DNA of 64,000 nucleotides, taken from positions 124,001 to 188,000 of the forward strand of contig NZ_FNRJ01000003.1 of the NCBI RefSeq assembly GCF_900107855.1, in the 5' to 3' direction. This document shows positions 63,824 to 64,000 of the stretch, in pieces (the stretch's first letter is position 1; every line of letters starts with the position of its first letter). The stretch comes from Marinobacterium iners DSM 11526 (GTDB lineage: Bacteria > Pseudomonadota > Gammaproteobacteria > Pseudomonadales > Balneatricaceae). The notes beneath the pieces are model-generated. The model was given only the letters and a program-made list of their open reading frames with translations. It was not told the DNA's origin and made no database searches. The position numbers and the translations under genes are program-made.

Positions 63824-64000
63824 TTACTTGCTCTCTTTGAGTCGTTCATCGGTCGTCAGGGTACGAGCCTCGGACTCCAGCATGACCGGAATATCGTCTC
63901 TGATCGGGTAGGCCAGGCCGCTGGCACGGCAGATCAGCTCATTGCTTTCCCTGTTCCACTCAAGCGGTGCCTTGGAGACTGGGCAAACGAGAATATCAAG
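63824..64000 (-). CDS. ycaR: Trm112-family protein YcaR (partial, start beyond window)
   Basis: The C-terminal 58 residues of a small Trm112p-like protein: [38 protein letters not shown] and a charged tail. A full protein is about 60-65 aa, so only a few N-terminal codons are missing at the window edge. In Pseudomonas and E. coli the gene lies between lpxK and kdsB; lpxK is expected just beyond position 64000. Confidence 0.9.
   Translation of the reverse strand, partial: LDILVCPVSKAPLEWNRESNELICRASGLAYPIRDDIPVMLESEARTLTTDERLKESK

Overview
The window is 64 kb of chromosome from a GC-moderate gammaproteobacterium. Gene content and order point to the Oceanospirillales/Pseudomonadales side, and a Marinobacterium-like marine heterotroph is my best guess. 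The support is a 531-aa Pseudomonas-type isocitrate lyase, a ThrH phosphatase, a GntR-type prpR heading prpB-prpC-acnD-prpF, and the block ycaR-kdsB-ptp-murB / rne / rluC arranged as in Pseudomonas. No rRNA, tRNA, CRISPR array or prophage was recognised. Some 59 protein genes are listed. Most are housekeeping or central-carbon genes in short operons.

Layout. 1-4.4 kb: trmJ, a small unknown gene, roxA (ribosomal oxygenase) and aceA. 4.4-11.1 kb: an AT-richer accessory island holding a thioredoxin-like/ankyrin protein, a decayed IS110-family remnant, a lipoprotein, and then a run of minus-strand genes separated by attC-like sites. 11.1-17.5 kb: an unusual crotonase, the operon ylqF-105 aa ORF-flavoprotein-patatin, an EAL/HDOD protein and rraA. 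17.5-28.9 kb: ydiJ with a divergent LysR gene, a DCC protein, ygjV, yghU, a nitronate-monooxygenase-like protein, cvfB, pxpBC and a PAS-GAF-GGDEF cyclase. 29-43 kb: ppsA and its regulator ppsR, efpL, paaX, a DUF2889 gene, paaY, an isochorismatase-like gene, aacS, dsbD, a DAHP synthase and a CHASE-GGDEF cyclase. 43-50 kb: the methylcitrate cycle operon. 50-64 kb: an alpha/beta hydrolase, pabB, an M23 peptidase, thrH, cysB, a KfrA-like protein, rluC, rne, murB, a low-molecular-weight phosphatase, kdsB and a partial ycaR.

The most notable region is 6.9-10.7 kb. Four attC-like sites (6943-7028, 7444-7517, 8663-8735, 10274-10351) separate small minus-strand genes. In three cases the stop codon lies inside the R'' box, and each next gene starts shortly after a GTT core. 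No complete integrase is present, so this looks like a CALIN (cluster of attC sites lacking an integrase). One cassette carries two translationally coupled genes that look like kwaA-kwaB, the Kiwa anti-phage system. Outside the first core site, facing away from the array, is a very decayed open frame behind a LexA-like half-box. It may be the fossil of the lost intI, but that is speculative.

How the genes work together. aceA (glyoxylate shunt), ppsA/ppsR (gluconeogenesis), aacS, the prp operon and paaX/paaY describe a cell that grows on acetate, propionate, acetoacetate and aromatic acids. aceA and ppsA share a 15-bp palindromic motif of the HexR/RccR type (TGTART-N3-RYTACA), suggesting common control. 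rne and rraA (RNase E and its inhibitor family) are both present, 41 kb apart.
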